From NCBI GenBank assembly GCA_036397475.1, contig DASWIV010000036.1, forward strand, positions 1-8,133: a DNA stretch of 8,133 bases. Reading direction: 5' to 3'. The position numbers were made by a program, and so were the translations under genes. The DNA comes from DASWIV01 sp036397475 (GTDB lineage: Bacteria; JAJVIF01; JAPKYR01). Under the pieces are notes generated by a model. The model had not been told where the DNA came from and did no database searches. It saw nothing but the letters and a program-made list of their open reading frames with translations. This document shows, one piece after another, positions 1 through 5,512 of this stretch (the stretch's first letter is position 1; every line of letters starts with the position of its first letter).

Positions 1-1
1 T

Positions 2-61
2 ACGATTAATACGGGGGAAGTGGAGCATGAGTACACACTCGGGAAGCTTGAAGAGATTTAA
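2..61 (+). CDS. possible C-terminal end of a plus-strand gene (partial)
   Basis: From position 2 one frame stays open for 19 codons and ends with TAA at 59-61. The residues (TINTGEVEHEYTLGKLEEI) have a charged, protein-like composition. If real, this gene is convergent with the VOC gene on the minus strand, and the two stop codons overlap almost completely. The stretch is too short to name a family, and an open frame this short is common by chance. No terminator hairpin follows, but the downstream sequence is coding on the other strand. Confidence 0.3.
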   Translation, partial: TINTGEVEHEYTLGKLEEI

Positions 62-453
62 GATTCAGCCGCGTCCGCCAGTTTAGCCACCAGTCCCATG
101 TATGCACCGGCGGGGTCGCGGATGATGCACATAGTATCGCCGCATACCTCGCGTGGGCCATCGATTATTTCTCCGCCTAGTTCCACACATTTCTTTACCC
201 GCGCATCGATATCGTCGACCTTGACGTACAACATCCACTGTGAGGGGATTTTCGCGTTTTCGCCACGAGCGTGGCAGATTCCGGTTATGGTGTCGCCGGA
301 GTCCGGAAGGGTGATATTGTAATCGGTGTAATCGCTTACAGGATGGTCGGTTGAATTCCATCCGATGACTTCGCAGTAGAAGTCTTTAATTTCTTCGGCG
401 TTTGGAACTGTGAGGTCAAGCCAGACGATGGATCCGATCTCGGATTCGGTCAA
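58..453 (-). CDS. VOC (glyoxalase/bleomycin-resistance fold) protein, copy 1
   Basis: A 131-residue single-domain protein of the vicinal oxygen chelate superfamily. The N-terminal half has the pattern W-x-D-L-T-V-P-N-A-x-E-I-K-D-F-Y-C-E-V-x-G-W, and the C-terminal half ends in D-P-A-G-A-Y-x-G-L, where many VOC enzymes have DP-x-G-x-x-x-E-L. The last-strand metal-ligand Glu is therefore Gly here, and the first strand has no His. This resembles the Cfp30B-like group, so a classical metal-dependent glyoxalase reaction is not supported and the substrate is unknown. An ATG at 471 gives six more residues but has no ribosome site. I prefer the TTG at 453, which has GGAG 8 nt upstream and aligns exactly with the start of the paralogue at 1597. 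The two proteins are about two thirds identical. Likely cytoplasmic. Confidence 0.85.
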   Translation of the reverse strand: MTESEIGSIVWLDLTVPNAEEIKDFYCEVIGWNSTDHPVSDYTDYNITLPDSGDTITGICHARGENAKIPSQWMLYVKVDDIDARVKKCVELGGEIIDGPREVCGDTMCIIRDPAGAYMGLVAKLADAAES

Positions 454-486
454 GATAAACACTCCATGCAATTTCTGATGGAATAA

Positions 487-515
487 AAACTAACATGGTT
501 AAATGACAGGTTCAA
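487..515 (-). promoter_or_regulatory. predicted sigma70-type promoter of VOC copy 1
   Basis: On the minus strand TTGAAC (515-510) and TAGTTT (492-487) are separated by 17 nt, just upstream of the TTG start at 453. The -35 hexamer and the following CT, plus a GTTA at the -10, are shared with the promoter of the second VOC gene. This suggests that promoter and gene were duplicated together. Confidence 0.45.
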
Positions 516-556
516 TCTGAAAGCATTATGGCGGATTGCCAGACGGCATGGTTTAC

Positions 557-964
557 TTATTCAAGCAGTTTAAGGCCGCCATCGCGTGTCCACTGGTATT
601 TGTAATCAGGAGTGTCGACACCGGGAGTTTCATTCGCGTTATAAAAGCTGATCCGGATATGATGCGCATCCTCATGCGTATCTACCACATGCTGAGCGTA
701 CGCCTGAATATCGTCGACTGAAAAATCCGCGATGTCCGGCTCACACAGAATGCTCACAATGGTGACATTGTTCGTATCCTGATCCTCGATAATATTGAAC
801 AAATGATTCGACGAATCCGAAGAGGCCGTGTTAGAGGAATCTGAATCCGATCCTGAATCGCCAGACTCAGCCTGATCGGATGAATTTCCCCCACACCCGA
901 ATGATAACGCTGAGATAATTAACACCAAAAAGACGTAGTATAATTTTGAACTTGAATGCCGCAT
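557..964 (-). CDS. small predicted lipoprotein with acidic Ser/Asp linker
   Basis: A 135-residue protein. Residues 1-23 form a signal peptide with a hydrophobic core (YYVFLVLIISALSFG) leading to Cys24. The lipobox (S-F-G-C, with Leu at -4) is slightly atypical but followed by GG, as expected for lipidation. Residues 25-53 are a linker of Ser, Asp, Gly and Asn, typical of a tether. Residues 54-135 form a compact domain with a beta/alpha/beta look: hydrophobic strand VTIVSILCEP, amphipathic helix around DDIQAYAQHVVDTHEDAHH, strand IRISFYNA, then a C-terminal YKYQWTRDGGLKLL. I do not recognise the family and assign no function. AGGGA lies 9 nt before the ATG. The likely location is the cell envelope. 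It lies between the two VOC genes in the same orientation, with its own predicted promoter. Confidence 0.8.
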   Translation of the reverse strand: MRHSSSKLYYVFLVLIISALSFGCGGNSSDQAESGDSGSDSDSSNTASSDSSNHLFNIIEDQDTNNVTIVSILCEPDIADFSVDDIQAYAQHVVDTHEDAHHIRISFYNANETPGVDTPDYKYQWTRDGGLKLLE

Positions 965-970
965 CTTGAA

Positions 971-1090
971 TTATCCCTTTAAAAAATTTGCAGGATTATA
1001 ACTCTTATTCGTAAGAGAATCACCGGAAATTACCATTGGCCGTCCGAGTAGAATTATTGAGAAAAAAGAGAGACTTAGGGTTGATTTCAT
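971..1090 (-). CDS. candidate 39-residue leader or secreted peptide upstream of the lipoprotein
   Basis: The ATG at 1090 is preceded by GGAAG about 7 nt upstream and opens a 39-codon frame. Residues 1-16 look like a short signal peptide (MKSTLSLSFFSIILLG). The frame ends in TAA only 6 nt before the lipoprotein ATG, so the lipoprotein's AGGGA ribosome site lies within its last codons. That arrangement would allow translational coupling. It lies downstream of the promoter at 1148-1176 and would be in the same transcript. No homology is recognised. Chance is a real alternative at this length, because the region is AT-rich and hydrophobic codons come easily. Confidence 0.35.
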   Translation of the reverse strand: MKSTLSLSFFSIILLGRPMVISGDSLTNKSYNPANFLKG

Positions 1091-1147
1091 TGTTGACTTC
1101 CGAGCCCGAACATGGGGAATAAATTTAATTGGGAACAGAACATCTCC

Positions 1148-1176
1148 AATGTAAATCAAATACATAACCACGTCAA
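1148..1176 (-). promoter_or_regulatory. predicted sigma70-type promoter of the lipoprotein transcript
   Basis: On the minus strand TTGACG (1176-1171, five of six consensus) and TACATT (1153-1148, four of six) are exactly 17 nt apart. Initiation near 1141 would give a 5' leader of about 175 nt before the lipoprotein ATG at 964, containing the 39-codon frame. Confidence 0.5.
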
Positions 1177-1177
1177 G

Positions 1178-1223
1178 AATTTAACCTGGTCTAATCAATA
1201 TTCATCCCCAATGCGGTTAAATT
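1178..1223. repeat. 9-bp perfect inverted repeat between VOC copy 2 and the lipoprotein promoter
   Basis: AATTTAACC at 1178-1186 is the exact reverse complement of GGTTAAATT at 1215-1223, with a 28-nt spacer. One arm touches the stop codon of VOC copy 2 and the other abuts the -35 box of the next promoter. It could be a weak terminator for the VOC transcript or an operator for the lipoprotein promoter. No U-tract follows, so the terminator reading is poor. The arms are AT-rich, which raises the chance of coincidence. Confidence 0.4.
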
Positions 1224-1597
1224 TATTTGGAAATCAAGCCGATATACGCCCCCGCGGGATCCTGGATCACGCAGAACATCCAGTTACCCATCATGCGTGG
1301 GCCATCGATAATCTCTCCGCCAAGTTCAACTGCCTTTTGCGAACACGCCGCGACATCATCGACTGAAACATAGAGAAGCCATTGGGGTGGAAGTTTTGAA
1401 TTACTGCCGCGAGCGTGGCAGATGCCGGCAACTGTATCACCCGATTCGGGCAGGTTGATATTGTAATCGTTGTACTCCCCCATATCGTGATCTGTGGCTT
1501 TCCACCCGACAACTTCGCAGTAAAAATCTTTTATTTCATCTGCGTTTGGGACAGTGAGATCTCTCCAGTTGATTGATCCGGATTCGACTTCTGACAT
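1223..1597 (-). CDS. VOC (glyoxalase/bleomycin-resistance fold) protein, copy 2
   Basis: A 124-residue single-domain VOC protein, about two thirds identical to the copy at 58-453 over its whole length, without gaps after the first residues. Shared blocks include DLTVPNA, EIKDFYCEV, GICHARG, VELGGEIIDGPR and DPAGAY. The segment between the last two blocks is the most divergent (MMGNWMFCVIQ here). As in the other copy, the last strand has Gly where metal-dependent VOC enzymes carry Glu, so the function may be binding or an unusual catalysis, and the ligand cannot be inferred. The ATG has GGGAG 7 nt upstream, a good ribosome site. It lies downstream of the porin but behind a strong terminator and its own promoter, so it is probably a separate transcript. 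Confidence 0.88.
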   Translation of the reverse strand: MSEVESGSINWRDLTVPNADEIKDFYCEVVGWKATDHDMGEYNDYNINLPESGDTVAGICHARGSNSKLPPQWLLYVSVDDVAACSQKAVELGGEIIDGPRMMGNWMFCVIQDPAGAYIGLISK

Positions 1598-1631
1598 ATT
1601 AATGCTCCCATATAATGTTTTGTGGAGCGAT

Positions 1632-1660
1632 AAGATAACAGAGGAAAGTTAGAGGTTCAA
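1632..1660 (-). promoter_or_regulatory. predicted sigma70-type promoter of VOC copy 2
   Basis: On the minus strand TTGAAC (1660-1655) and TATCTT (1637-1632) are 17 nt apart, about 35 nt before the ATG at 1597. The -35 box is identical to that of the other VOC copy. Confidence 0.5.
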
Positions 1661-1738
1661 GCGATAAAAGCATTCGAGACAATTGAGATCCGGCCTGCAG
1701 GATGCCGGTGCTCGGTTTTTACAAACGAAAACAAACCT

Positions 1739-1771
1739 AAAATAAAACCGGCCCGCCTTGCGGCGGGTCGG
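1739..1771 (-). terminator. intrinsic terminator of the SLH porin gene
   Basis: Read on the minus strand, CCGACCCGCC (1771-1762) pairs with GGCGGGCCGG (1757-1748) across a GCAA tetraloop of the GNRA type, giving a 10-bp GC-rich stem with one mismatched or wobble position. The T-rich run TTTTATTTT follows at once (1747-1739). It lies about 55 nt past the porin stop codon and is the strongest minus-strand terminator in the window. Confidence 0.8.
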
Positions 1772-1805
1772 GGTTCGATCTCATGGTTTTAGGCTAGTAT
1801 TATAT

Positions 1806-1821
1806 GAAGGTACTAACCTTC
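1806..1821. repeat. short perfect hairpin just after the porin stop codon
   Basis: GAAGGT (1806-1811) and ACCTTC (1816-1821) form a 6-bp perfect palindrome with a 4-nt loop. It starts 5 nt past the porin stop and precedes the main terminator. It may protect the mRNA 3' end or be incidental. Confidence 0.3.
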
Positions 1822-1825
1822 GAAA

Positions 1826-3454
1826 TTAGAATCTTACTAAGAACTCACCGCGAAGCTTCGCGAGAGTCAAAGCGTCAATGCCGCTGTGGATGTATGTGAG
1901 TCTTACGTCACTGGCATCGTTGAGCGGGTAGTTGATGTGCAGAATGATGACTGCTGGAAGGTCTTCTTCAGCCTGATTCTGACCATCGTAGAAGGTCAAC
2001 ATCGTATGAAGAACATCCCACCACGTGTACTCGATCTGCATTCCGCCACCCTGGAAATTAGAGGGGAACGGATTGAGTCCGGATTCATAAGAGTAGTTGA
2101 TGTTGCCACCGATTCCGGTGAACAGTGCATCGTACTCCTCGAAAGGATTGTTGTCGATCGAGGTGAATCCAGGAACAAGACCGATATCGGCGAAGGCACC
2201 ACTGACACGTAAGTTACCATCGTTATAAAGGTCTACCCAGGCAATGATCGAGTTCGCGAAGTCATCACCGTAGGAATCGTCTACATCGAAACCAAGCTGA
2301 TCCTTGATCATCTGGATGTACTCAATCCGCAAGCGGTTCAAATACGCCTCGTCAAGAAGCTCGGTATCAATGTCGACACCAACTGCCTGCTCGTTACCGA
2401 AACCGGTGCCGAGGTAGTTGGCTCCTACAACCGCGAAATGATCGCGGTTCATCAGCTGTGATCGGCTATCACCGAAACCATAGCTGACATTAGCTACTCC
2501 GATACCCTCCTGGGTACCAAAGCGGCTGTTACGGGCGAGGAATGCTGAAGCATCAATGTGTGAACCACTGAGATAGATACCGATACCTGGCAGAGCCATG
2601 TAGCCGTTATCAAAGATCATACCGAACTCAGACTGTCGATAGTACTGACGACCGACTACTAAGTTGAATGTATCGATGATCTCAGTAGGCGTCCAGCCCA
2701 TGATAGCCATCATATTAGCGGTAACCCATGCCTCTTTGATGTAAAGAGTGAGGTCCTCTGATGCGGAATCAAGGTAACTGGATCGATGCTCCAGAAGCAC
2801 GTAGACGTCGAGTGTGTCTGAAGGCTGAGCTCTCAGGAAGATGTCAACCAACTGCTCAAACTCAAACGCTTCGCCCGGGTTGGAACCCGGAGTACCGGCG
2901 ATGATACCGCCGTACTGCAGTGCGCCGGAAGGATTAGCAAAACCGCCGGCCGCGGAATAGTCGTTAGTGACTATACCCTCGATCCTTGAGCGGAGTGCTC
3001 CACCCCACTGGATATTGTCCAGGAAACTTTCGAGATAGGATACGCGGCCTTCAAGACCGTCCATACGACCTTCAAGATCGTCGACTCGCATACCGAGAGT
3101 ATCGAGCTCGGCTGCAAATTCATCGATCAGGTCATAAAGAAGAGCGAGTTCATCCTGGAGCTCGTCATCTGTGACGTAGTTATCCATGTCTGGCATCTGG
3201 ATGTTCTCGAGTTCATACTCGATTCGATCCCAGATTCTCGCTACTACCATAGCCATCTCGTACCTGGTGAATGAGCGATTCCCACGGAAGGTCCCGTCCG
3301 GGTAACCTTCGACGAATCCTTCGGACTGCAATTTGTCAATCGCAGCATATGCCCAGTGATCTGTCGGTACGTCTGTAAACGGACCTGCATTCGCTGGGAG
3401 CGCCATTGCTGACATAAGAACTAATCCTGCCAGCAGGACGATTAATTTACGCAT
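1826..3454 (-). CDS. SLH-domain outer-membrane porin / S-layer-like protein
   Basis: A 542-residue protein. Residues 1-23 are a Sec signal peptide ending in ANA. Residues 26-73 form one SLH domain: it opens with FTDVP, has the HWAY.AI helix and the G-Y-P-D-G-T-F turn, and carries TRYE (63-66) at the usual TRAE position. Residues 97-147 are an acidic, heptad-rich coiled coil (VDDLEGR, MDGLEGR). From about 150 to 542 the sequence is rich in aromatic, Gly and Asp residues with alternating patterns and ends in Phe (GEFLVRF), the C-terminal signature of outer-membrane beta-barrels. This order matches SLH porins such as Deinococcus SlpA, cyanobacterial SomA and Negativicute OmpM. In those proteins the SLH domain binds the cell wall and the barrel sits in the outer membrane. 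The ATG at 3454 is chosen because AAGGAGG lies 5 nt upstream and the signal peptide follows. The frame stays open for 59 more codons, but that extension has no ribosome site. Pore specificity is unknown. Confidence 0.9.
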   Translation of the reverse strand: MRKLIVLLAGLVLMSAMALPANAGPFTDVPTDHWAYAAIDKLQSEGFVEGYPDGTFRGNRSFTRYEMAMVVARIWDRIEYELENIQMPDMDNYVTDDELQDELALLYDLIDEFAAELDTLGMRVDDLEGRMDGLEGRVSYLESFLDNIQWGGALRSRIEGIVTNDYSAAGGFANPSGALQYGGIIAGTPGSNPGEAFEFEQLVDIFLRAQPSDTLDVYVLLEHRSSYLDSASEDLTLYIKEAWVTANMMAIMGWTPTEIIDTFNLVVGRQYYRQSEFGMIFDNGYMALPGIGIYLSGSHIDASAFLARNSRFGTQEGIGVANVSYGFGDSRSQLMNRDHFAVVGANYLGTGFGNEQAVGVDIDTELLDEAYLNRLRIEYIQMIKDQLGFDVDDSYGDDFANSIIAWVDLYNDGNLRVSGAFADIGLVPGFTSIDNNPFEEYDALFTGIGGNINYSYESGLNPFPSNFQGGGMQIEYTWWDVLHTMLTFYDGQNQAEEDLPAVIILHINYPLNDASDVRLTYIHSGIDALTLAKLRGEFLVRF

Positions 3455-3455
3455 T

Positions 3456-3542
3456 ACTTCCTCCTTGGTTGTTAAGGAAAGTCCGTCCTGGAACTTATGT
3501 CCTTGTCCTGGGAATCGAAGAAAAATCGAGATTGGAGGAAGT
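3456..3542 (-). promoter_or_regulatory. predicted SD/anti-SD pairing in the porin mRNA leader
   Basis: The porin ribosome site GGAGGAAGT (minus strand, 3464-3456) has a perfect 9-nt complement, ACTTCCTCC, in its own leader (minus strand, 3542-3534), with a 69-nt spacer. Pairing would bury the entire SD core. A second possible helix of 8 bp in the same leader joins CTTGGGAA to TTCCCAGG with one G-U pair. This fits translational control of an abundant surface protein. It is a prediction from complementarity alone. Confidence 0.5.
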
Positions 3543-3593
3543 GTCCTAGTTTCCTTCTCCGCTACGATGTCTCTCTTTCTTCCCAAGTAAGGC

Positions 3594-3661
3594 TCAGTAG
3601 GTCCGGACGTATGTACATCCGCCTTTTGCATCTAAAGGGGCAACCAATTCGTGTCACCTCC
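3594..3661 (-). other. second strong Shine-Dalgarno in the porin leader, with a possible 17-codon leader ORF
   Basis: On the minus strand AAGGAGGTGA lies near 3663-3654, almost 200 nt upstream of the porin start. Six nt after it a TTG at 3647 opens a 17-codon frame that stops with TGA at 3596-3594. An ATG at 3631, in frame with the porin, is 22 nt away and preceded directly by a stop codon, so it is too distant for this SD. The site could drive a leader peptide, act as a ribosome standby site, or compete with the porin SD for the anti-SD at 3534-3542. The GTCCGGAC palindrome at 3601-3608 lies in the same stretch. Confidence 0.35.
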
Positions 3662-3779
3662 TTTTTTAGACCCCTCGACGGGCGGACATATTTCTAAATT
3701 AACTAACACCCCATCCCCATTAAGGGTCCGGGGTAACAATATAATATCGTCCAGTTGAGACCCGGTTTGAATGCCTAGG

Positions 3780-3807
3780 GTTTAATAAATTTAAAACTCT
3801 ATTAAAC
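3780..3807. repeat. 8-bp perfect inverted repeat in the porin leader
   Basis: GTTTAATA (3780-3787) and TATTAAAC (3800-3807) are exact inverted copies with a 12-nt spacer. They lie about 20-50 nt downstream of the predicted porin transcription start, a position suited to an operator or a 5' mRNA hairpin. The AT-rich content weakens the case. Confidence 0.35.
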
Positions 3808-3835
3808 GGGACATTTTGACCGGACCAACACGCGG

Positions 3836-3864
3836 ATACTAGCACAAGCGATTTTCAGTTTCAA
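3836..3864 (-). promoter_or_regulatory. predicted extended -10 sigma70-type promoter of the SLH porin
   Basis: On the minus strand TTGAAA (3864-3859) and TAGTAT (3841-3836) are 17 nt apart, and TGC directly before the -10 makes an extended -10 element. Initiation near 3829 would give a leader of about 375 nt before the porin ATG. Weaker alternatives lie closer to the gene (TTCAAA-17-GATATT, and TTGGTC-17-TTAATA). The 515-bp space 3455-3969 holds no other gene that I can support; besides the leader elements it is AT-rich sequence. Confidence 0.5.
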
Positions 3865-3969
3865 CATCCAGAACCTAAATAAATATTGAGCGAAATTTCA
3901 CTGAAATAAGCATTCAGATACGAACTTTTGTGACAGGCTCGTGACGCGATACTGCGCATAAGTATACAT

Positions 3970-4992
3970 TTAATCTGTTTTAAGCAAATTATCAGATTTT
4001 TTCAATATTTCAGATTTTTGACTTCCCAGCCAGAAAAGTCCAGCCATAACAAATAACGGAAGTATGGGAAGGTACAGGCGCCCCTCCACTGTTTTCCCGG
4101 CAAGGAAGTGAATTGCCAGGAAAATTGGAACGATTATGAATAACCGACGGACGATTTCAGGCAGATATTTCCAGGCTGCGAACACCGCTATCCATAGAAC
4201 ATTGAAGATCAGCAGAAGTACCACCCAGCCGTCAGGATTGGTCAGGTTTATCCGCAGGAGGCTTATTCCGCCGAGATTCTCAAGCCTTTCATCCATTTAC
4301 GATTCCCGTGCGCCATAAATCAACCTGAGGGCCAACCATGGCATCGCGAATCCAGCCATGGAAAATACCGAAAAGATGGATATGCGTGCAATTGACGAAT
4401 TTTTCCAGTTAGCTGCAATGTAGCCCGGCAGAAGGAGGATAATCGTCTCCTTGAATGGAACTGCGATAAAGATTACCAGGGGAAGGAGCAGGTCTTTTAT
4501 GTTGATGATAGCAAGATATCCAAGGAGGAAAAATGTCAGGAGCCACGGGTCGGAAGGCTGGTGGAAGTAAAAATATTCCGCCAATGGATTAACGGCAACA
4601 AAGAAGCACAGCCCCAGCACCGACTTTACTGGATCGAACCATGTCCTGAAGAAAATCAGCAGCAGAACATAATTCAGTGCCATTAATAATAATCGGATAA
4701 ACGTATATGTCCGGATGAGATTAAGGCTGTTATTGGCGACACCGGACATCACAAGCAGCTTAAAGATGGAGTCGGCGATCAGGAATGGCGCGGGCCGGTA
4801 CTGGGTTGGCGCCATGGCGTCGCCGTTGACAACATCGAAATGCTGTTCGACCACTCCCAGCTGGTTGGGCTGCGTAACATATATATGATGGTGAAAGTAT
4901 CCGGTGATGTTTGCGAAAGATACTGCCAGAAGGACCATCCATGGTTGGATTCGGAATCTGAGAGAGGGGGTATTTGCATCGGACAGGTTCAT
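3970..4992 (-). pseudogene. polytopic membrane protein (GT-C-like), interrupted by one in-frame TAA
   Basis: Two frames of 231 and 108 codons lie end to end in the same phase, separated by a single TAA at 4299-4297, with an ATG immediately after it. Joined, they give 340 residues, a more usual size for such a family. The first part has an N-terminal membrane segment (about 17-35), a loop with GDAMAPTQYRPAPF, and four or five further membrane segments, one following HQPSDPW. The second part adds two or three segments and the motif EGRLYLPILPLF. A 'QYR..P' loop and a late 'E-x-R-x-Y-L-P' motif are typical of GT-C-like integral membrane proteins, often lipid-linked sugar transferases or their relatives. 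This is a family-level impression. The 4992 ATG lacks a clear ribosome site. Either the gene is decayed, or the stop is a sequencing error, or the halves are made separately by reinitiation at TAA-ATG (a weak GGGA lies 7 nt before the second ATG). No clear terminator follows. Confidence 0.65.
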
Positions 4993-5087
4993 CGCGGGTG
5001 TTTTAAGGCAAAAGACCCGGGGATAACAGGGGCGGAGTTTTCAGGGCATGTTAATTATGATCAGGCGCTTATTAAGGGCAGACAGAT

Positions 5088-5228
5088 ATGGACGATAATC
5101 AAAATGTGGAAAATAGCTTGAACCTTGGCGAAAATGATAGTATCGTAATGGGTGCCTTGATAGATTACATTAGCAGCGGCGAGCGACCTTCCCGCCCTCC
5201 GCTACATCAATCCATCTGGATTGACTAA
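5088..5228 (+). CDS. candidate small protein of 46 residues
   Basis: The ATG at 5088 is preceded by AAGGG 9 nt upstream and opens a 46-codon frame ending in TAA at 5226-5228. The product begins acidic (MDDNQNVENSLNLGENDS), has a short amphipathic centre (IVMGALIDYISSG) and a basic, proline-rich tail (ERPSRPPLHQSIWID). There is no signal peptide or membrane segment. I do not recognise it. It lies in the 520-bp divergent space between the membrane protein and pilB, and the -35 box of the pilB promoter overlaps its last codons. Composition is protein-like, but a frame of this length occurs by chance often enough that the call is tentative. It could also be the remnant of a longer gene. Confidence 0.4.
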   Translation: MDDNQNVENSLNLGENDSIVMGALIDYISSGERPSRPPLHQSIWID

Positions 5229-5250
5229 TCTTTACGTACTATGATATAAA
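5221..5250 (+). promoter_or_regulatory. predicted sigma70-type promoter of pilB
   Basis: TTGACT (5221-5226) and TATAAA (5245-5250) are 18 nt apart, each with five of six consensus bases. Initiation near 5257 would give a leader of about 255 nt before the pilB ATG, and the first hairpin of that leader starts at 5261. No sigma54 (-24/-12) element is seen here. Confidence 0.55.
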
Positions 5251-5260
5251 GTATAGATTC

Positions 5261-5498
5261 AGCGCCCGAATGGTTATCGGTGCATATTTTTTTATTAGCA
5301 CCGGTAATGATGGCGCTGTGTAATCTTATACTTGAAAAGTCCTCTCACGCTTCATTGATTTGAAGTCCGAGACTTACAACGATTGGTGTTCTATATCGGA
5401 ATTCACAATCAGGATAAATTCCAGCCGATCGCGATGGATGTCGCGGGGGTAATTTACGCACTCCGGCAAAGAGGGATGTATTTCCCGGGAAGCCGGAG
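5261..5498 (+). promoter_or_regulatory. structured pilB mRNA leader: chain of five predicted hairpins
   Basis: Five successive helices can be drawn. (1) 5261-5317: AGCGCC pairs with GGCGCT, and inside it TTATCGGTGC pairs with GCACCGGTAA (one G-U), with a U-rich 14-nt loop. (2) 5337-5375: AAGTC(C)TC pairs with GAGACTT around CTTCA/TGAAG. (3) 5398-5422: GGAATT/AATTCC. (4) 5430-5445: CGCGA/TCGCG. (5) 5461-5498: CTCCGGC pairs with GCCGGAG and reaches into the pilB ribosome site AGGAGGTGA (5497-5505). Helices 1 and 5 are the most convincing; 3 and 4 are short. I could not match the leader to the c-di-GMP-I riboswitch or another class I know. Confidence 0.45.
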
Positions 5499-5512
5499 GA
5501 GGTGATTGTTTC

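Noticed and set aside
971..1171. The longer 66-codon version of the frame upstream of the lipoprotein, from ATG 1171
   Set aside because: Its start falls within the predicted promoter, so it would not be transcribed; only the internal ATG at 1090 has a plausible ribosome site.
1685..1720. Plus-strand hairpin CCGGC/GCCGG followed by TTTTT, resembling a terminator
   Set aside because: No plus-strand gene lies upstream, the stem is only 5 bp plus an interrupted GAG/CTC, and it lies in the space between two minus-strand genes. It may be incidental or block antisense transcription.
1886..2212. Plus-strand open frame of 108 codons
   Set aside because: It lies entirely inside the porin gene in antisense and has no ribosome site or recognisable domain.
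3455..3631. A 59-codon N-terminal extension of the porin frame starting at ATG 3631
   Set aside because: It has no ribosome site and follows a stop codon directly, while the ATG at 3454 has AAGGAGG and begins a clean signal peptide.
5261..5317. The pilB leader hairpin as a transcription attenuator
   Set aside because: The U-run lies in the loop, not after the stem, so it does not have the form of an intrinsic terminator on either strand.
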